Positions 17,382 through 26,005 of a stretch of 64,000 nt of DNA are shown here, piece after piece (the stretch's first letter is position 1; each line of letters begins with the position of its first letter). The position numbers were made by a program, and so were the translations under genes. The notes under the pieces were generated by a model. It saw nothing but the letters and a program-made list of their open reading frames with translations, made no database searches and was not told the origin of the DNA. The DNA is from Streptomyces tropicalis (GTDB lineage: Bacteria; Actinomycetota; Actinomycetes; Streptomycetales; Streptomycetaceae): assembly GCF_029269835.1 (NCBI RefSeq), contig NZ_JARJBB010000015.1:1-64000 (forward strand), in the 5' to 3' direction.

Positions 17382-20300
17382 TCACCCCCGGCGGAACCGC
17401 AGGGTCACCAGTTCGAAGGGCCGCAGCCGGAGCGCGACCCGGCCGCCGTCGCGCTCCGGGGCCGGTGTCCCGGCCAGGGGCCGCTCCAGCAGGTCGGCCG
17501 GGGCGACGCCGGCGACGGGGAATCCGGCCGTGAGCACCGCGCGGGCGCGCCCGCCGTGGGCCTCGTGGCAGCGGACGACCACGTCCCCGCTGCCGTCGTC
17601 GGCGAGCTTGACGGCGGTGACCACGACCGCGTCGTCGTCGACGGCCACCAGCGGCGCGACCTCCCCGGCACCGGTGCGGCGGCGCTCCGGCAGGTTGATG
17701 CGCCAGCCCTCGCGCACCGCGTCGGCGATGTCCGCGCCCGGCACCAGGGTGTGCCGGAAGCGGTGGACGCCCTGGTCGGTCGCGGGGTCCGGGAAGCGCG
17801 GGGCGCGCAGCAGGGAGACACGGACCGTGGTCGTCGTGCCCCGGTCCCCGTCGGAGCGGACCGTGCGGGTCACGTCGTGCCCGTACGTCGAGTCGTTGAC
17901 GATCGCGACGCCCCAGCCCGGCTCCGCGAGGTGCACGAAGCGGTGGTTGCACGCCTCGAACTTCGCCGCCTCCCAAGAGGTGTTGGTGTGGGTGGGCCGG
18001 TGGACGTGCCCGAACTGCGTCTCGGAGGCGTACCGTTCGGCGCGCACGTCGAGCGGGAAGGCGAGCTTGAGGAACTTCTCCGTCTCGTGCCAGTCGACCT
18101 CGGTGTCCACGACCAGCCGCCGCTCCCCCGGCGGCAGCGACAGCACCTGGGCGGCGCGGGAGGCTCCGAAGGAGCGGGTGATCCGCACCGAGGCGCCGTC
18201 GTCGCCGGCGGTGACGGCGTCGGCGCCGGTGAGGTCGGTGACGGTGTTGCGGTAGAAGGCGTCGACGTCCCAGGCGTCCCACATGTTCGGCAGGTCCGGG
18301 TGCAGTTGCAGCAGGTTCGCGGGCCGGTCCGGGGCGAGGGTCTCGCGGTCCGCGTCCAGGTCCCGGAGGGACACGACCAGGCCGCGGCCGTCGATCTCCA
18401 CCCGGAGCAGGCCGTTGTCCAGCACGTGTCCGCCGCCGGTGCGGACGGTGAGGCGGGTGCCCCGGGTGCTCCCCTCCGCGGGCGGCGCGGCCGCGCCCGC
18501 CGGGACGCCGGACCGGGTGTGCGGGGCCGCGTTGAAGACGAGGGGGACGGCGCCCTCACCGGCCAGGGCGCGCTGGGCGTCCTCGACGAGCGCGGTCAGC
18601 TCGGCCGCGACCCGCTCGTGGGCCGCGGCGGCCTCGCGGTGCACCCAGGCGATGGAGGAGCCGGGAAGGATGTCGTGGAACTGGTGCAGCAGCACCGTCT
18701 TCCAGATCCGGTCCAGCTCCGCGTACGGGTAGGGGTGCCCGGTGCGCACGGCGGCCGTCGCCGCCCACAGCTCGGCCTCCCGCAACAGGTGCTCGCTGCG
18801 CCGGTTGCCCTGCTTGGTCCGGGCCTGGCTGGTGAGGGTGGCGCGGTGCAGTTCGAGGTAGAGCTCGCCGACCCAGACGGGCGGCTCGGGGTACTCGGCC
18901 TCGGCCCGGTCGAAGAAGGCGCGGGGCGTCTCCCACACGACGCGCGCCGAGCCCTCCAGGTCGCGCAGCCGGGCCGCCTTGGCCACCATCTCCCGGGTGG
19001 TGCCGCCGCCTCCGTCGCCCCAGCCGGTGGGGGCGAGGGAGTGCCGGGCGGCTCCCTTGTCGCGGAAGTTGCGGACGGCGTGGGCGATCTCACGGCCGTT
19101 CATGGAGCAGTTGTAGGTGTCGACGGGCGGGAAGTGGGTGAAGATCCGGGTGCCGTCGATGCCCTCCCAGCGGAAGGTGTGGTGCGGGAACGCGTTCGTC
19201 CGCGACCAGGAGATCTTCTGCGTGAGCAGCCGGGTGGAGCCGGCCGCGCGGATGATCTGGGGCAGGCCCGCGGCGAAGCCGAAGGTGTCGGGCAGCCACG
19301 CCTCGTCGTTCTCCACGCCGAACTCGTCGAGGAAGAAGCGCTTTCCGTGCACGAACTGGCGGGCCATCGCCTCCGAGCCGGGCATGTTGGTGTCCGACTC
19401 CACCCACATGCCGCCGGCCGGCACGAACCGGCCGTCCGCCACCGCCTGTTGCACCCGGGTCCACACCTCGGGCCGGTGCTCCTTCAGCCAGGCCCACTGC
19501 TGCGCCTGGGACATGGTGAAGACGAAGTCCGGCTCGTCCTCCAGCAGCGCGGCCATGGAGGCGGCCGTCCGGGCGACCTTGCGCACCGTCTCGCGCAGCG
19601 GCCACAGCCAGGCGGAGTCGATGTGTGCGTGCCCGACGGCGCTGATGCGGTGGGCGGAGGGCACGGCGGGCGCGGCGAGCACCCCGGTGAGACAGGCCCG
19701 CGCCCGCGCCGCGGTGCCGCCGACGTCCTGGAGGTCGATCGCGTCGAGCGCCCGTTCCACCGCGCGCAGGACGTCCCAGCGGCGCGGGGCGTCCACCGGC
19801 AGCTCGGCCATCAGCTCACCGAGCACCTCCAGGTCGAGCACCAGCTCCCACACGGTCTCGTCCAGGACCGCGAGGTCCATGCGGGCGAGCGTGTACTGCG
19901 GGTCGCGCCCCGCGGTGTCCGGGTCGCCGAACGGGGTCGGCGCGAAGGGGCGGGGGCCGAAGACGACGGGGTTGGAGGCGGCCTCGACGTGCAGCCGCAC
20001 CTCCTCTCCCCCGGCGGCCGGCGCGGCGACGCGCACCCACTGGTTGCGCGGGCTGAGGCCCTTCACCGGGGTGCCGTCGGGCCGGTACACGAGGCCCTCG
20101 CACTGGAAGCCGGGCATGTTCTCGTCGAAGCCGAGGTCCAGCAGGGCCTCCACGGTCCGGCCGGCCCACTCCTCGGGCACGGTCCCGGTGACCCGGAACC
20201 AGCTGGTGCCCCACGGCGCTCCCCAGCGGGCGCCCACCTCGATCGGCCCGGGTTCGGCCGCGAGTCCCTCCGCCACCGGGACGGGTTCGCCGGGCGCATG

Positions 20301-20408
20301 CCACACCGCGACCCGGAGCGGCACGGACTCGGGGTACACGGCGGGACGGATGCGCTCGTCGAGGACGCGCCGGAGGCGGCCTTCGACCAGGCTGCGGTCG
20401 TCATGCAT
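17382..20408 (-). CDS. Alpha-mannosidase, glycoside hydrolase family 38
   Basis: The 1008-residue protein has an N-terminal beta-sandwich, a GH38 catalytic barrel and C-terminal beta domains. The barrel starts with the metal-binding SAVGHAHIDSAWLWPLRE (about 253-270). The nucleophile Asp lies in WLPDTFGF (about 370), and GGMWVESDTNMPG sits between them. GH38 enzymes are retaining, Zn/Co-dependent exo-alpha-mannosidases; with no signal peptide it probably acts on imported oligosaccharides. ATG 20408 is chosen because GGAG lies 7 nt upstream. It is divergent from the amidase gene. A GH92 mannosidase at 29.1-31.4 kb is a different family. Confidence 0.9.
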   Translation of the reverse strand: MHDDRSLVEGRLRRVLDERIRPAVYPESVPLRVAVWHAPGEPVPVAEGLAAEPGPIEVGARWGAPWGTSWFRVTGTVPEEWAGRTVEALLDLGFDENMPGFQCEGLVYRPDGTPVKGLSPRNQWVRVAAPAAGGEEVRLHVEAASNPVVFGPRPFAPTPFGDPDTAGRDPQYTLARMDLAVLDETVWELVLDLEVLGELMAELPVDAPRRWDVLRAVERALDAIDLQDVGGTAARARACLTGVLAAPAVPSAHRISAVGHAHIDSAWLWPLRETVRKVARTAASMAALLEDEPDFVFTMSQAQQWAWLKEHRPEVWTRVQQAVADGRFVPAGGMWVESDTNMPGSEAMARQFVHGKRFFLDEFGVENDEAWLPDTFGFAAGLPQIIRAAGSTRLLTQKISWSRTNAFPHHTFRWEGIDGTRIFTHFPPVDTYNCSMNGREIAHAVRNFRDKGAARHSLAPTGWGDGGGGTTREMVAKAARLRDLEGSARVVWETPRAFFDRAEAEYPEPPVWVGELYLELHRATLTSQARTKQGNRRSEHLLREAELWAATAAVRTGHPYPYAELDRIWKTVLLHQFHDILPGSSIAWVHREAAAAHERVAAELTALVEDAQRALAGEGAVPLVFNAAPHTRSGVPAGAAAPPAEGSTRGTRLTVRTGGGHVLDNGLLRVEIDGRGLVVSLRDLDADRETLAPDRPANLLQLHPDLPNMWDAWDVDAFYRNTVTDLTGADAVTAGDDGASVRITRSFGASRAAQVLSLPPGERRLVVDTEVDWHETEKFLKLAFPLDVRAERYASETQFGHVHRPTHTNTSWEAAKFEACNHRFVHLAEPGWGVAIVNDSTYGHDVTRTVRSDGDRGTTTTVRVSLLRAPRFPDPATDQGVHRFRHTLVPGADIADAVREGWRINLPERRRTGAGEVAPLVAVDDDAVVVTAVKLADDGSGDVVVRCHEAHGGRARAVLTAGFPVAGVAPADLLERPLAGTPAPERDGGRVALRLRPFELVTLRFRRG

Positions 20409-20716
20409 ACGGGTGCTCCGTAGGTCGGGCGGCGGCGGGCGGCCACCGGGGACGGGCTGGCGGTGGGCCGACGAGGTGTAGAGCTCCCCCGCGGCGCGCC
20501 GCTCCAACCGCAGCGCCCGCCCCACCCGCCCGGTGCGGGGTGCCGGCCCGGCGGACGGACCCGCTCCGCGCCATATAGCCGGTGGAGGTCCCGGGGTCCG
20601 CGCCCGTGCGCCTTCGGTCCGGGGTGCACGCCTCTCGACGCCGGGGCCGCACCGGGGCACAGTTCTCCCTACGTACCCGCCGGTACGACCATGCCCGCAC
20701 CCCTTGAGGAGCGCCC
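20409..20716. other. Intergenic region between alpha-mannosidase and amidase genes
   Basis: This 308-bp divergent region should hold promoters for both genes, but I cannot place clear -35/-10 pairs. A nine-codon frame (MPAPLEERP) starts just before the amidase and its stop overlaps the amidase GTG; this could be translational coupling or chance. No other gene is supported. Confidence 0.4.
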
Positions 20717-22060
20717 GTGACCAGCTGGGTCGGCCGGACCGCCGCCGAGATCGCCGCCGCCGTACGCGAGGGGAGGGCCGCACCGCGCGAGGTGGTGGCC
20801 GAGCACCTGGCCCGCATCGAGCGGCTCGACGGCCGCATCGGGGCGTTTCGCGCGGTGCGCACCGAGGCGGCGCTCGCCGAGGCCGACGCGGTCGCGGCCC
20901 GGCCGGATCTCGGCGGACTCCCCCTCGCCGGCGTCCCGGTGGCGGTCAAGGACAACCTCGGGGTGCGGGGCGAGGCGACCCGGGTCGGGTCGGCGGCGAC
21001 CGCGGACACCCCGGCCGCGGAGGACCACGTCACGGTGGCCCGGCTGCGGGCGGCGGGCGCGGTGGTCGTCGGGCTGACCAACGTGCCCGAGCTGTGCGTG
21101 TTCGGCACCACGGAGGGCGTGCACGGCACCGCGCGCAACCCGTGGGACACCGTGCGCACGGCGGGCGGCTCCTCGGGCGGCAGCGCGGCCGCCGTGGCCG
21201 CGGCGATGGTGCCGATCGCCCTCGGCAACGACGGCATGGGGTCCCTGCGCATCCCGGCCGCCAACTGCGGTCTGGTGACCATCAAGCCGGGCCACGGGGT
21301 GGTGCCCGCGGGCATCGGCGACGGCGACTGGTTCGGGATGTCGGAGAACGGCCCGCTGGCCACGACGGTCGAGGACGCCCGGCTGATGCTGTCCGTGCTC
21401 GCGGACACCGAGGTCCCGCGCGCCGGGGAGCCGGGCACGCGCACGGTCGCCGTGTCGCTGCGCAGCCCGCTGGCCGGGGTCGCCGTCGCGCGCCCGTACG
21501 CGGACGCGGTCCGGGAGGCGGCCCGTCTGCTGGCCGGGGCCGGCCACCGGCTGCGGCGGGCCGAGCCGCCGTATCCGCTGTCGCTCGGGGCGACGGCCCT
21601 GCAGCACTGGACGGCGGGCACCGCCGTGGACGCGGCGGGCCTGGATCCGCGGCGGCTGACGCGGCGCACCCGGGTGCACGCGGCCGTCGGACGGCGTTTC
21701 GTGAACGGGGCGCGCACGGGCGGCGGCCGGGAGCGGCTGCGCCGGCGCCTCGAGCCGTTCTTCGCGGAGCACGAGGTGCTGCTGACCCCGGCGCTGGCCC
21801 GCCGCTCCCCGCAGGCCGGACCGTGGCACGAGCGGGGCTGGCTGCGCAACGTCCTGGCGAACACGGCGTACTCGCCGATGACCCCGCCGTGGAACCTGAC
21901 CGGCTGGCCGGCGATGGCGGTGCCGTTCGGCGCACTGCCCTCGGGCGCGCCGTGCGCGGTGCAACTCGTGGGGCGGCCCGGCTCGGAGGCGACCCTGCTC
22001 GACCTCGCGGAGCAACTGGAGCGGCTGCACCCCTGGCAGCGGACGGCGGGGCTGCGCTAG
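20717..22060 (+). CDS. Amidase signature family enzyme
   Basis: The 447-residue protein carries the Ser-cisSer-Lys triad. The Lys is in VAVKDNLG (about 79), the first Ser in AGGSSGGSAAAV (about 153) and the second in DGMGSLRIPAANCG (about 176). These amidases hydrolyse aliphatic or aromatic amides, or act in Gln-tRNA amidation; being alone and lacking GatB/C partners it is a stand-alone amidase of unknown substrate. GTG 20717 follows TTGAGGAGCGCCC, a good ribosome site. It is convergent with the SDR gene, 53 bp away. Confidence 0.88.
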   Translation: MTSWVGRTAAEIAAAVREGRAAPREVVAEHLARIERLDGRIGAFRAVRTEAALAEADAVAARPDLGGLPLAGVPVAVKDNLGVRGEATRVGSAATADTPAAEDHVTVARLRAAGAVVVGLTNVPELCVFGTTEGVHGTARNPWDTVRTAGGSSGGSAAAVAAAMVPIALGNDGMGSLRIPAANCGLVTIKPGHGVVPAGIGDGDWFGMSENGPLATTVEDARLMLSVLADTEVPRAGEPGTRTVAVSLRSPLAGVAVARPYADAVREAARLLAGAGHRLRRAEPPYPLSLGATALQHWTAGTAVDAAGLDPRRLTRRTRVHAAVGRRFVNGARTGGGRERLRRRLEPFFAEHEVLLTPALARRSPQAGPWHERGWLRNVLANTAYSPMTPPWNLTGWPAMAVPFGALPSGAPCAVQLVGRPGSEATLLDLAEQLERLHPWQRTAGLR

Positions 22061-22113
22061 CTGTACCCGGCCGGTCCGCTGGACCCGGTCGGTGCGGGTC
22101 CGCCCCCGGCGGC

Positions 22114-22827
22114 CTACCAGGGCAGCGGGCCGGCCACGTCGAAGTAGCCGCCTGTGGGGCCGTCGGGGCCCAGCTGGGCCATGCGGACGATGATCTCGGC
22201 GCCCTCCTCGACGGACTGCGTTCCGGTGTTGCCGTTCAGGTCGGTCCGGGTGAAGCCGGGCTCGACCGCGTTGATCCGCAGGGCCGGGAACGCCTTCGCG
22301 TACTGCACGGTGATCATGTTGACCGCGGTCTTCGAGGCCGGGTACGCGACTCCCGGGTAGCCGGCGGCGGGGTGGCCGGGGTCGGCCATGTGCGCGAGCG
22401 AGGCCAGACCGCTGCTGACGTTGACCACGACCGGCGACGCGGACCGCCGCAGGAGCGGCAGGAACGCATGGGTGACGCGCACCGTGCCGAAGACGTTGGC
22501 CTCGAAGACCTCCCGCATCATGTCGGCCGTGACGTCCGCAGGGCCGACCACCTCGTTGCGCGGACCGCGCGCCTCGATGCCGGCGTTGTTGATCAGCACG
22601 TCGAGGCCGCCGTCGGCCTCGATCGCCCGTACCGCGGCCGCGACGGACGCGTCGTCGGTGACGTCGAGCTGCACGGCCCGCGCCCGGTCGCCCAGTTGTC
22701 CGGCGGCGCGGCGGCCGCGGGCCGCGTCCCTGCTGCCGAGGTGGACGGTGTGGCCCGCGGCGACGAGACGGCGGGCGGTCTCGAGGCCGAGCCCCTTGTT
22801 GGCTCCGGTGATCAGTGTGGTCGTCAT
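22114..22827 (-). CDS. Short-chain dehydrogenase/reductase
   Basis: The 237-residue classical SDR has the cofactor motif TGANKGLG at its N-terminus (basic/polar residues after beta 2, GSRDAARG, suggest NADP), the NNAG motif, an active-site Ser (NVSSGLAS) and YPASK, giving Tyr and Lys. Substrate is unknown. It is divergent from the XRE regulator gene with 101 bp between starts. Such pairs are often regulator-target units. Confidence 0.87.
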   Translation of the reverse strand: MTTTLITGANKGLGLETARRLVAAGHTVHLGSRDAARGRRAAGQLGDRARAVQLDVTDDASVAAAVRAIEADGGLDVLINNAGIEARGPRNEVVGPADVTADMMREVFEANVFGTVRVTHAFLPLLRRSASPVVVNVSSGLASLAHMADPGHPAAGYPGVAYPASKTAVNMITVQYAKAFPALRINAVEPGFTRTDLNGNTGTQSVEEGAEIIVRMAQLGPDGPTGGYFDVAGPLPW

Positions 22828-22928
22828 GTCTCCACGGTCCGTCCCGTCCGCCCGCGCAGCCAGCCGTCCCGTGTTCCTGGGACCAGCGGTACCAGGCAGG
22901 CGCCCGGCCGCCGGGGCACACTGGCCCC

Positions 22929-23777
22929 ATGGCGACGGCGGAGTTCGGCAAGGCGGTGCGCCGCTGGCGCGACCGGGTCCCGCCCGGGACGGCGGGCCTG
23001 CCCACCGGGGGGCAGCGGCGCGCGGCCGGTCTGCGCCGCGAGGAGCTGGCCCTGCTGGCGGGGATCTCCGTCGACTACGTCACCCGGCTCGAGCAGGGCC
23101 GTGCCACCCACCCCTCGGCGCAGGTCGTCGAGGCCCTGGTCCGGGCGCTGCGGCTGTCGGAGGAGGAGCGCACGCACCTGTTCACGCTGGCGGGACTCGC
23201 GCCACCGGGCCCGGAGACGGTGACGGCGTACATCACTCCGAGCGTGCAGCGCGTGCTGGACCGGCTGACGGGAACGCCCGTGGCGGTCTTCGACGCGTCC
23301 TGGACGCTGCTCATGGCCAATGCGCCCTACGCGGCCCTGATGGGCGACCCGTCCGGCCGGCGCGGCCACGAACGCAACGGCGTGTGGCGCCACTTCCTGG
23401 GACCGGGGACCGGGGCCCGGCGCACGCCGCAGGCGCAGCGCGATCACGAGGCCGCGCTCGTCGCCGACCTGCGCGCGGCCGCCGAGCGGTATCCCGCGGA
23501 CCGGCGGCTGCAGCGGCTGATCGCCGAACTGCGAGCGGGCAGCGAGCGGTTCACCGAACTGTGGGACGCGGGAGCGACCGGCCGCCACGACGCCTCCCGC
23601 AAGACGATCGACCACCCGCAGGCCGGGCCCGTGACGCTGGACTGCGACGTCCTCACCGTGGCGGGCAGCGACCTGCGGATCATGGTCTACACGGCCGAAC
23701 CCGGCACCGGGGACGCCGAACGACTCGCCCTGATCATCGTCCTCGGAACCCAGGACCTCGTCGGCCGCGCCGGGTGA
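22929..23777 (+). CDS. XRE-family regulator with MmyB-like C-terminal domain
   Basis: The 282-residue protein has an N-terminal Xre helix-turn-helix (about 10-75, including LRREELALLAGISVDYVTRLEQGR) and a C-terminal PAS-like MmyB domain (about 105-275, with VQRVLDRLTGTPVAVFDASW). MmyB-type regulators often sit divergent to oxidoreductase genes they control, as here, and may bind fatty-acid-like ligands. No Shine-Dalgarno is seen; CACACT lies 6 nt before ATG 22929, so the transcript may be leaderless. Confidence 0.87.
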   Translation: MATAEFGKAVRRWRDRVPPGTAGLPTGGQRRAAGLRREELALLAGISVDYVTRLEQGRATHPSAQVVEALVRALRLSEEERTHLFTLAGLAPPGPETVTAYITPSVQRVLDRLTGTPVAVFDASWTLLMANAPYAALMGDPSGRRGHERNGVWRHFLGPGTGARRTPQAQRDHEAALVADLRAAAERYPADRRLQRLIAELRAGSERFTELWDAGATGRHDASRKTIDHPQAGPVTLDCDVLTVAGSDLRIMVYTAEPGTGDAERLALIIVLGTQDLVGRAG

Positions 23778-23889
23778 CGCGCCCGCCCGGACACGGCCCC
23801 GGGCGGCCCCGGAACCCGGCCCGCCCGCGGCGAACTCCCCTCCCCGGCCGCGACGGACAGGGGTCCGGACCCCCGGCACGGTTGCCGGT

Positions 23890-23920
23890 TTGCTCAACCG
23901 AGCAAGCGTCGGGGGACAAT
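23890..23920 (+). promoter_or_regulatory. Promoter with palindromic operator upstream of the 23927 gene
   Basis: TTGCTC at 23890-23895 is a possible -35 and GACAAT at 23915-23920 a possible -10, 6 nt before the GTG start, which suggests leaderless transcription. The -35 is half of the perfect inverted repeat TTGCTC-AACC-GAGCAA (23890-23905), a likely repressor site. Confidence 0.5.
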
Positions 23921-23926
23921 GCGCAG

Positions 23927-24706
23927 GTGACTACCCATGACACCCCGCCCCCGCAGGGCCCCGGTCACTGGACCGAACTGCTGCACGTCCGCCTGGAACG
24001 GATCGAGGGCCTGCTCGGGCCGGCCGAGGGGGCACCCGAGTCCGAGCGTCCGGCCTGGCGGCGGCGCACCCGGGGCGAGCAGCGCTGGTCCGTGATGGCG
24101 GCGCTGCTGGTCGCCGTCTGGGTGCAGTGGGCGCTGCCGGCACGGCTCAGCATCCGCCCCCACTGGCTGCTGCCCGTCCTGGAGCTGGTCCTGATGGCGG
24201 CGCTGTGGGTGGCCCATCCGCACCGGCGGATCGAGCACAGCTCCCGCCTGCTGCGCGCCCTGGGCCTGCTCCTCGCCGCGGCGGTCAGCCTGGCCAACGG
24301 CTGGTCGGCCGTCACACTCGTACGGGACCTGCTGCACGGCAGCGAGGGCTCCAACGCCGCGGCCCTGCTGACGACCGGCGGGGGCATCTGGCTGACCAAC
24401 GTGATCGCCTTCAGCCTCTGGTACTGGGAGTGGGACCGGGGCGGCCCGGCTGCCCGCGCCCAGGGCTCCCACCAGCATCCGGACTTCCTCTTTCCGCAGA
24501 TGCAGCAGGAGGGCATAGCGCCCGCGGACTGGGAGCCGCACTACGTGGACTACCTCTACGTCGCCCTCACCAACGCCACGGCCTTCAGTCCCACCGACAC
24601 CATGCCGCTGTCCCGCTGGGCGAAGCTGCTCATGTCCCTGCAGTCCACGATCTCCCTGCTGACCCTGGCGCTGGTCGTCGCACGCGCCGTCGGAGTGCTG
24701 CGGTAG
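23927..24706 (+). CDS. Integral membrane protein, DUF1345-like
   Basis: The 259-residue protein has a soluble N-terminus and about five helices, including MAALLVAVWVQWAL, LLPVLELVLMAALWVA, LGLLLAAAVSLANGW and a final STISLLTLALVVARAVG. The block YLYVALTNATAFSPTDT, followed by MPLSRWAKLLMSLQS, resembles DUF1345-type membrane proteins and the pore-proximal part of some ion channels, but I cannot assign transport. The GTG start is supported by the -10 placement and a palindrome in the promoter. It stands alone on its strand. Confidence 0.65.
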   Translation: MTTHDTPPPQGPGHWTELLHVRLERIEGLLGPAEGAPESERPAWRRRTRGEQRWSVMAALLVAVWVQWALPARLSIRPHWLLPVLELVLMAALWVAHPHRRIEHSSRLLRALGLLLAAAVSLANGWSAVTLVRDLLHGSEGSNAAALLTTGGGIWLTNVIAFSLWYWEWDRGGPAARAQGSHQHPDFLFPQMQQEGIAPADWEPHYVDYLYVALTNATAFSPTDTMPLSRWAKLLMSLQSTISLLTLALVVARAVGVLR

Positions 24707-24810
24707 GGCGGAGAAGTCGATCCGCGGCCGGGTGCGGGCCGCGGTCCGCGATCGGCATGGGCGTGGGGTGCGCACGCCCATGCGGTCGGCATGCTCCGGG
24801 ATCCGTGCGG

Positions 24811-24984
24811 TCAGTCCACGCTGGGCAGGATGTGGGGCTCGGCCAGGTCGTCCTCGTAACCCGCGAGGCGGATCGGGGCGGACCGGGCCCACACCTCCAG
24901 ACTGCCGAGGTCTCCCGGCCTCCGGCCGGAGCGCTCCGTGCGTTCCTCGGGGCGCTGATCGAGATTCGTCTTCTCCGGTGTCAC
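24811..24984 (-). CDS. 57-residue small protein, unknown function
   Basis: A GTG start at 24984 follows AAGGAG with 7-nt spacing, a strong ribosome site, and gives a 57-residue acidic protein. The N-terminal half is charged (PEKTNLDQRPEERTERSGRR). The C-terminal half is ordered-looking: LGSLEVWARSAPIRLAGYED, then DLAEPHILPSVD. The sharp split into a variable-looking leader and a distinctive tail, with no membrane helix or signal peptide, recalls regulatory small proteins or peptide precursors. No modification enzyme is adjacent, so I assign no function. Codon bias is that of a real Streptomyces gene. Confidence 0.65.
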   Translation of the reverse strand: MTPEKTNLDQRPEERTERSGRRPGDLGSLEVWARSAPIRLAGYEDDLAEPHILPSVD

Positions 24985-25459
24985 CGCGCACTCCTTATGT
25001 GTCGGTCACCCTCGGGGCGTCTCGGCCAGTGTGCGGTCCGGCACCTGACGCCCGCTCGAGTGTGGGTCGTAGGTCGGTCGGACGCGGTGGCGCCGGCACT
25101 GTTGTTTCCGAGCACGCCGTTGTGCACCGGCTGGCCCCGGGACGGACCACGGGTGTGGATGGAACCCCTTGGTGCTGTCCGTCCACCCCAGATTAACCAC
25201 ATGAGCAGCCGCTTGCTCGATGGGGATGGAAACATCCTGTTACCGTCCGAAGTCGCCCATGTTGATGGGGCCGTTTACGGGGCGGTTCGTCACGGTGTGT
25301 ACGGCCGGTGGTTCACCCGGACGGCCTACACGGCGACGGGTGGCGGACGATGACCGGACGGCGCCTCGAAGGCCGCTCGGTTCAGGTCCCGTTGGCCGGG
25401 CCGCAAGCTCGCCATGGTGTGCTGCCCGCGCGAAGGCTGCCCCGCTGGAGGAGGGACAC
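24985..25459. other. 475-bp intergenic region
   Basis: This lies between the divergently read 57-residue gene and the HD-like gene and must hold both promoters. Its base composition is slightly less GC-rich than its surroundings. I see no convincing gene, repeat or terminator; frames here lack ribosome sites and codon bias. Confidence 0.4.
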
Positions 25460-25918
25460 ATGGAGCTGCGCAGCGTCGAGGAGCTGATGGACCTGCTGTA
25501 CGCGTGCCGCGGCGCCGTGCCCGCACCGGACCGTCCCGGCGGCCGCGGCGACCTGCACGACCACGCCCTGCGCACCGCCGCGCTGCTGCGCCGGCGCCGC
25601 CCCGCGGACAAGGAGCTGCAGGTCGCGGGCCTGGTCCATGCCGTCGGGCAGCTGCCGCGGCCGGACTCCGGGCCGCTCAGCGCCGACCGGGCCGCGGACG
25701 CCGTCGGCGCGCTGCTCGGCGACCGTGTCGCACGCCTGCTCCGGCAGCACGCGGCCGCCCCCGCCGACGGCGCCGCGGCCGACGACGACGTCCTGGCCCT
25801 GCGCCAGGCGGACGAGGAGGCCCGCGCGGACGGTGCGGGCGCCGGGGTCCTGGAGGACTGGCGGACCGTCCTGGAGCTGCTGGCCGCCCGCAACTCCCGC
25901 CCGGCGGACTGCGGCTGA
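25460..25918 (+). CDS. HD-superfamily-like protein with degenerate active site
   Basis: The 152-residue protein resembles single-domain HD proteins of actinobacteria: LHDHALRTAALLRRR (about 30-44) supplies the first His, and KELQVAGLVHAVGQL (about 50-64) is where HD is expected. Here the dyad reads His-Ala, so the metal-binding Asp is missing. The C-terminal half contains acidic Ala-rich stretches. ATG 25460 follows GGAGGAGGG closely. HD proteins are metal-dependent phosphohydrolases or oxygenases; this copy may be catalytically dead. It is convergent with the zinc-ribbon SDR. Confidence 0.6.
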   Translation: MELRSVEELMDLLYACRGAVPAPDRPGGRGDLHDHALRTAALLRRRRPADKELQVAGLVHAVGQLPRPDSGPLSADRAADAVGALLGDRVARLLRQHAAAPADGAAADDDVLALRQADEEARADGAGAGVLEDWRTVLELLAARNSRPADCG

Positions 25919-26005
25919 CGCGCCGCCAGGGCTCGGCACACGTGCCGGAGCGGGACCGGCCGCTCCGGCAGCCGGGGAGCCTGGGAGTGGGCCCCCGGGC
26001 TCAGC

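Noticed and set aside
14615..17533. Long plus-strand frame over the DUF6777 and LMF regions
   Set aside because: It crosses two real genes in wrong frames; no motif, no ribosome site.
17238..20423. Long plus-strand frame opposite the GH38 gene
   Set aside because: Shadow of the alpha-mannosidase gene; composition (Arg/Gly/Val) and lack of motifs show it is not coding.
20690..20720. Nine-codon frame MPAPLEERP overlapping the amidase start
   Set aside because: Too short and without its own ribosome site; the overlap is probably chance.
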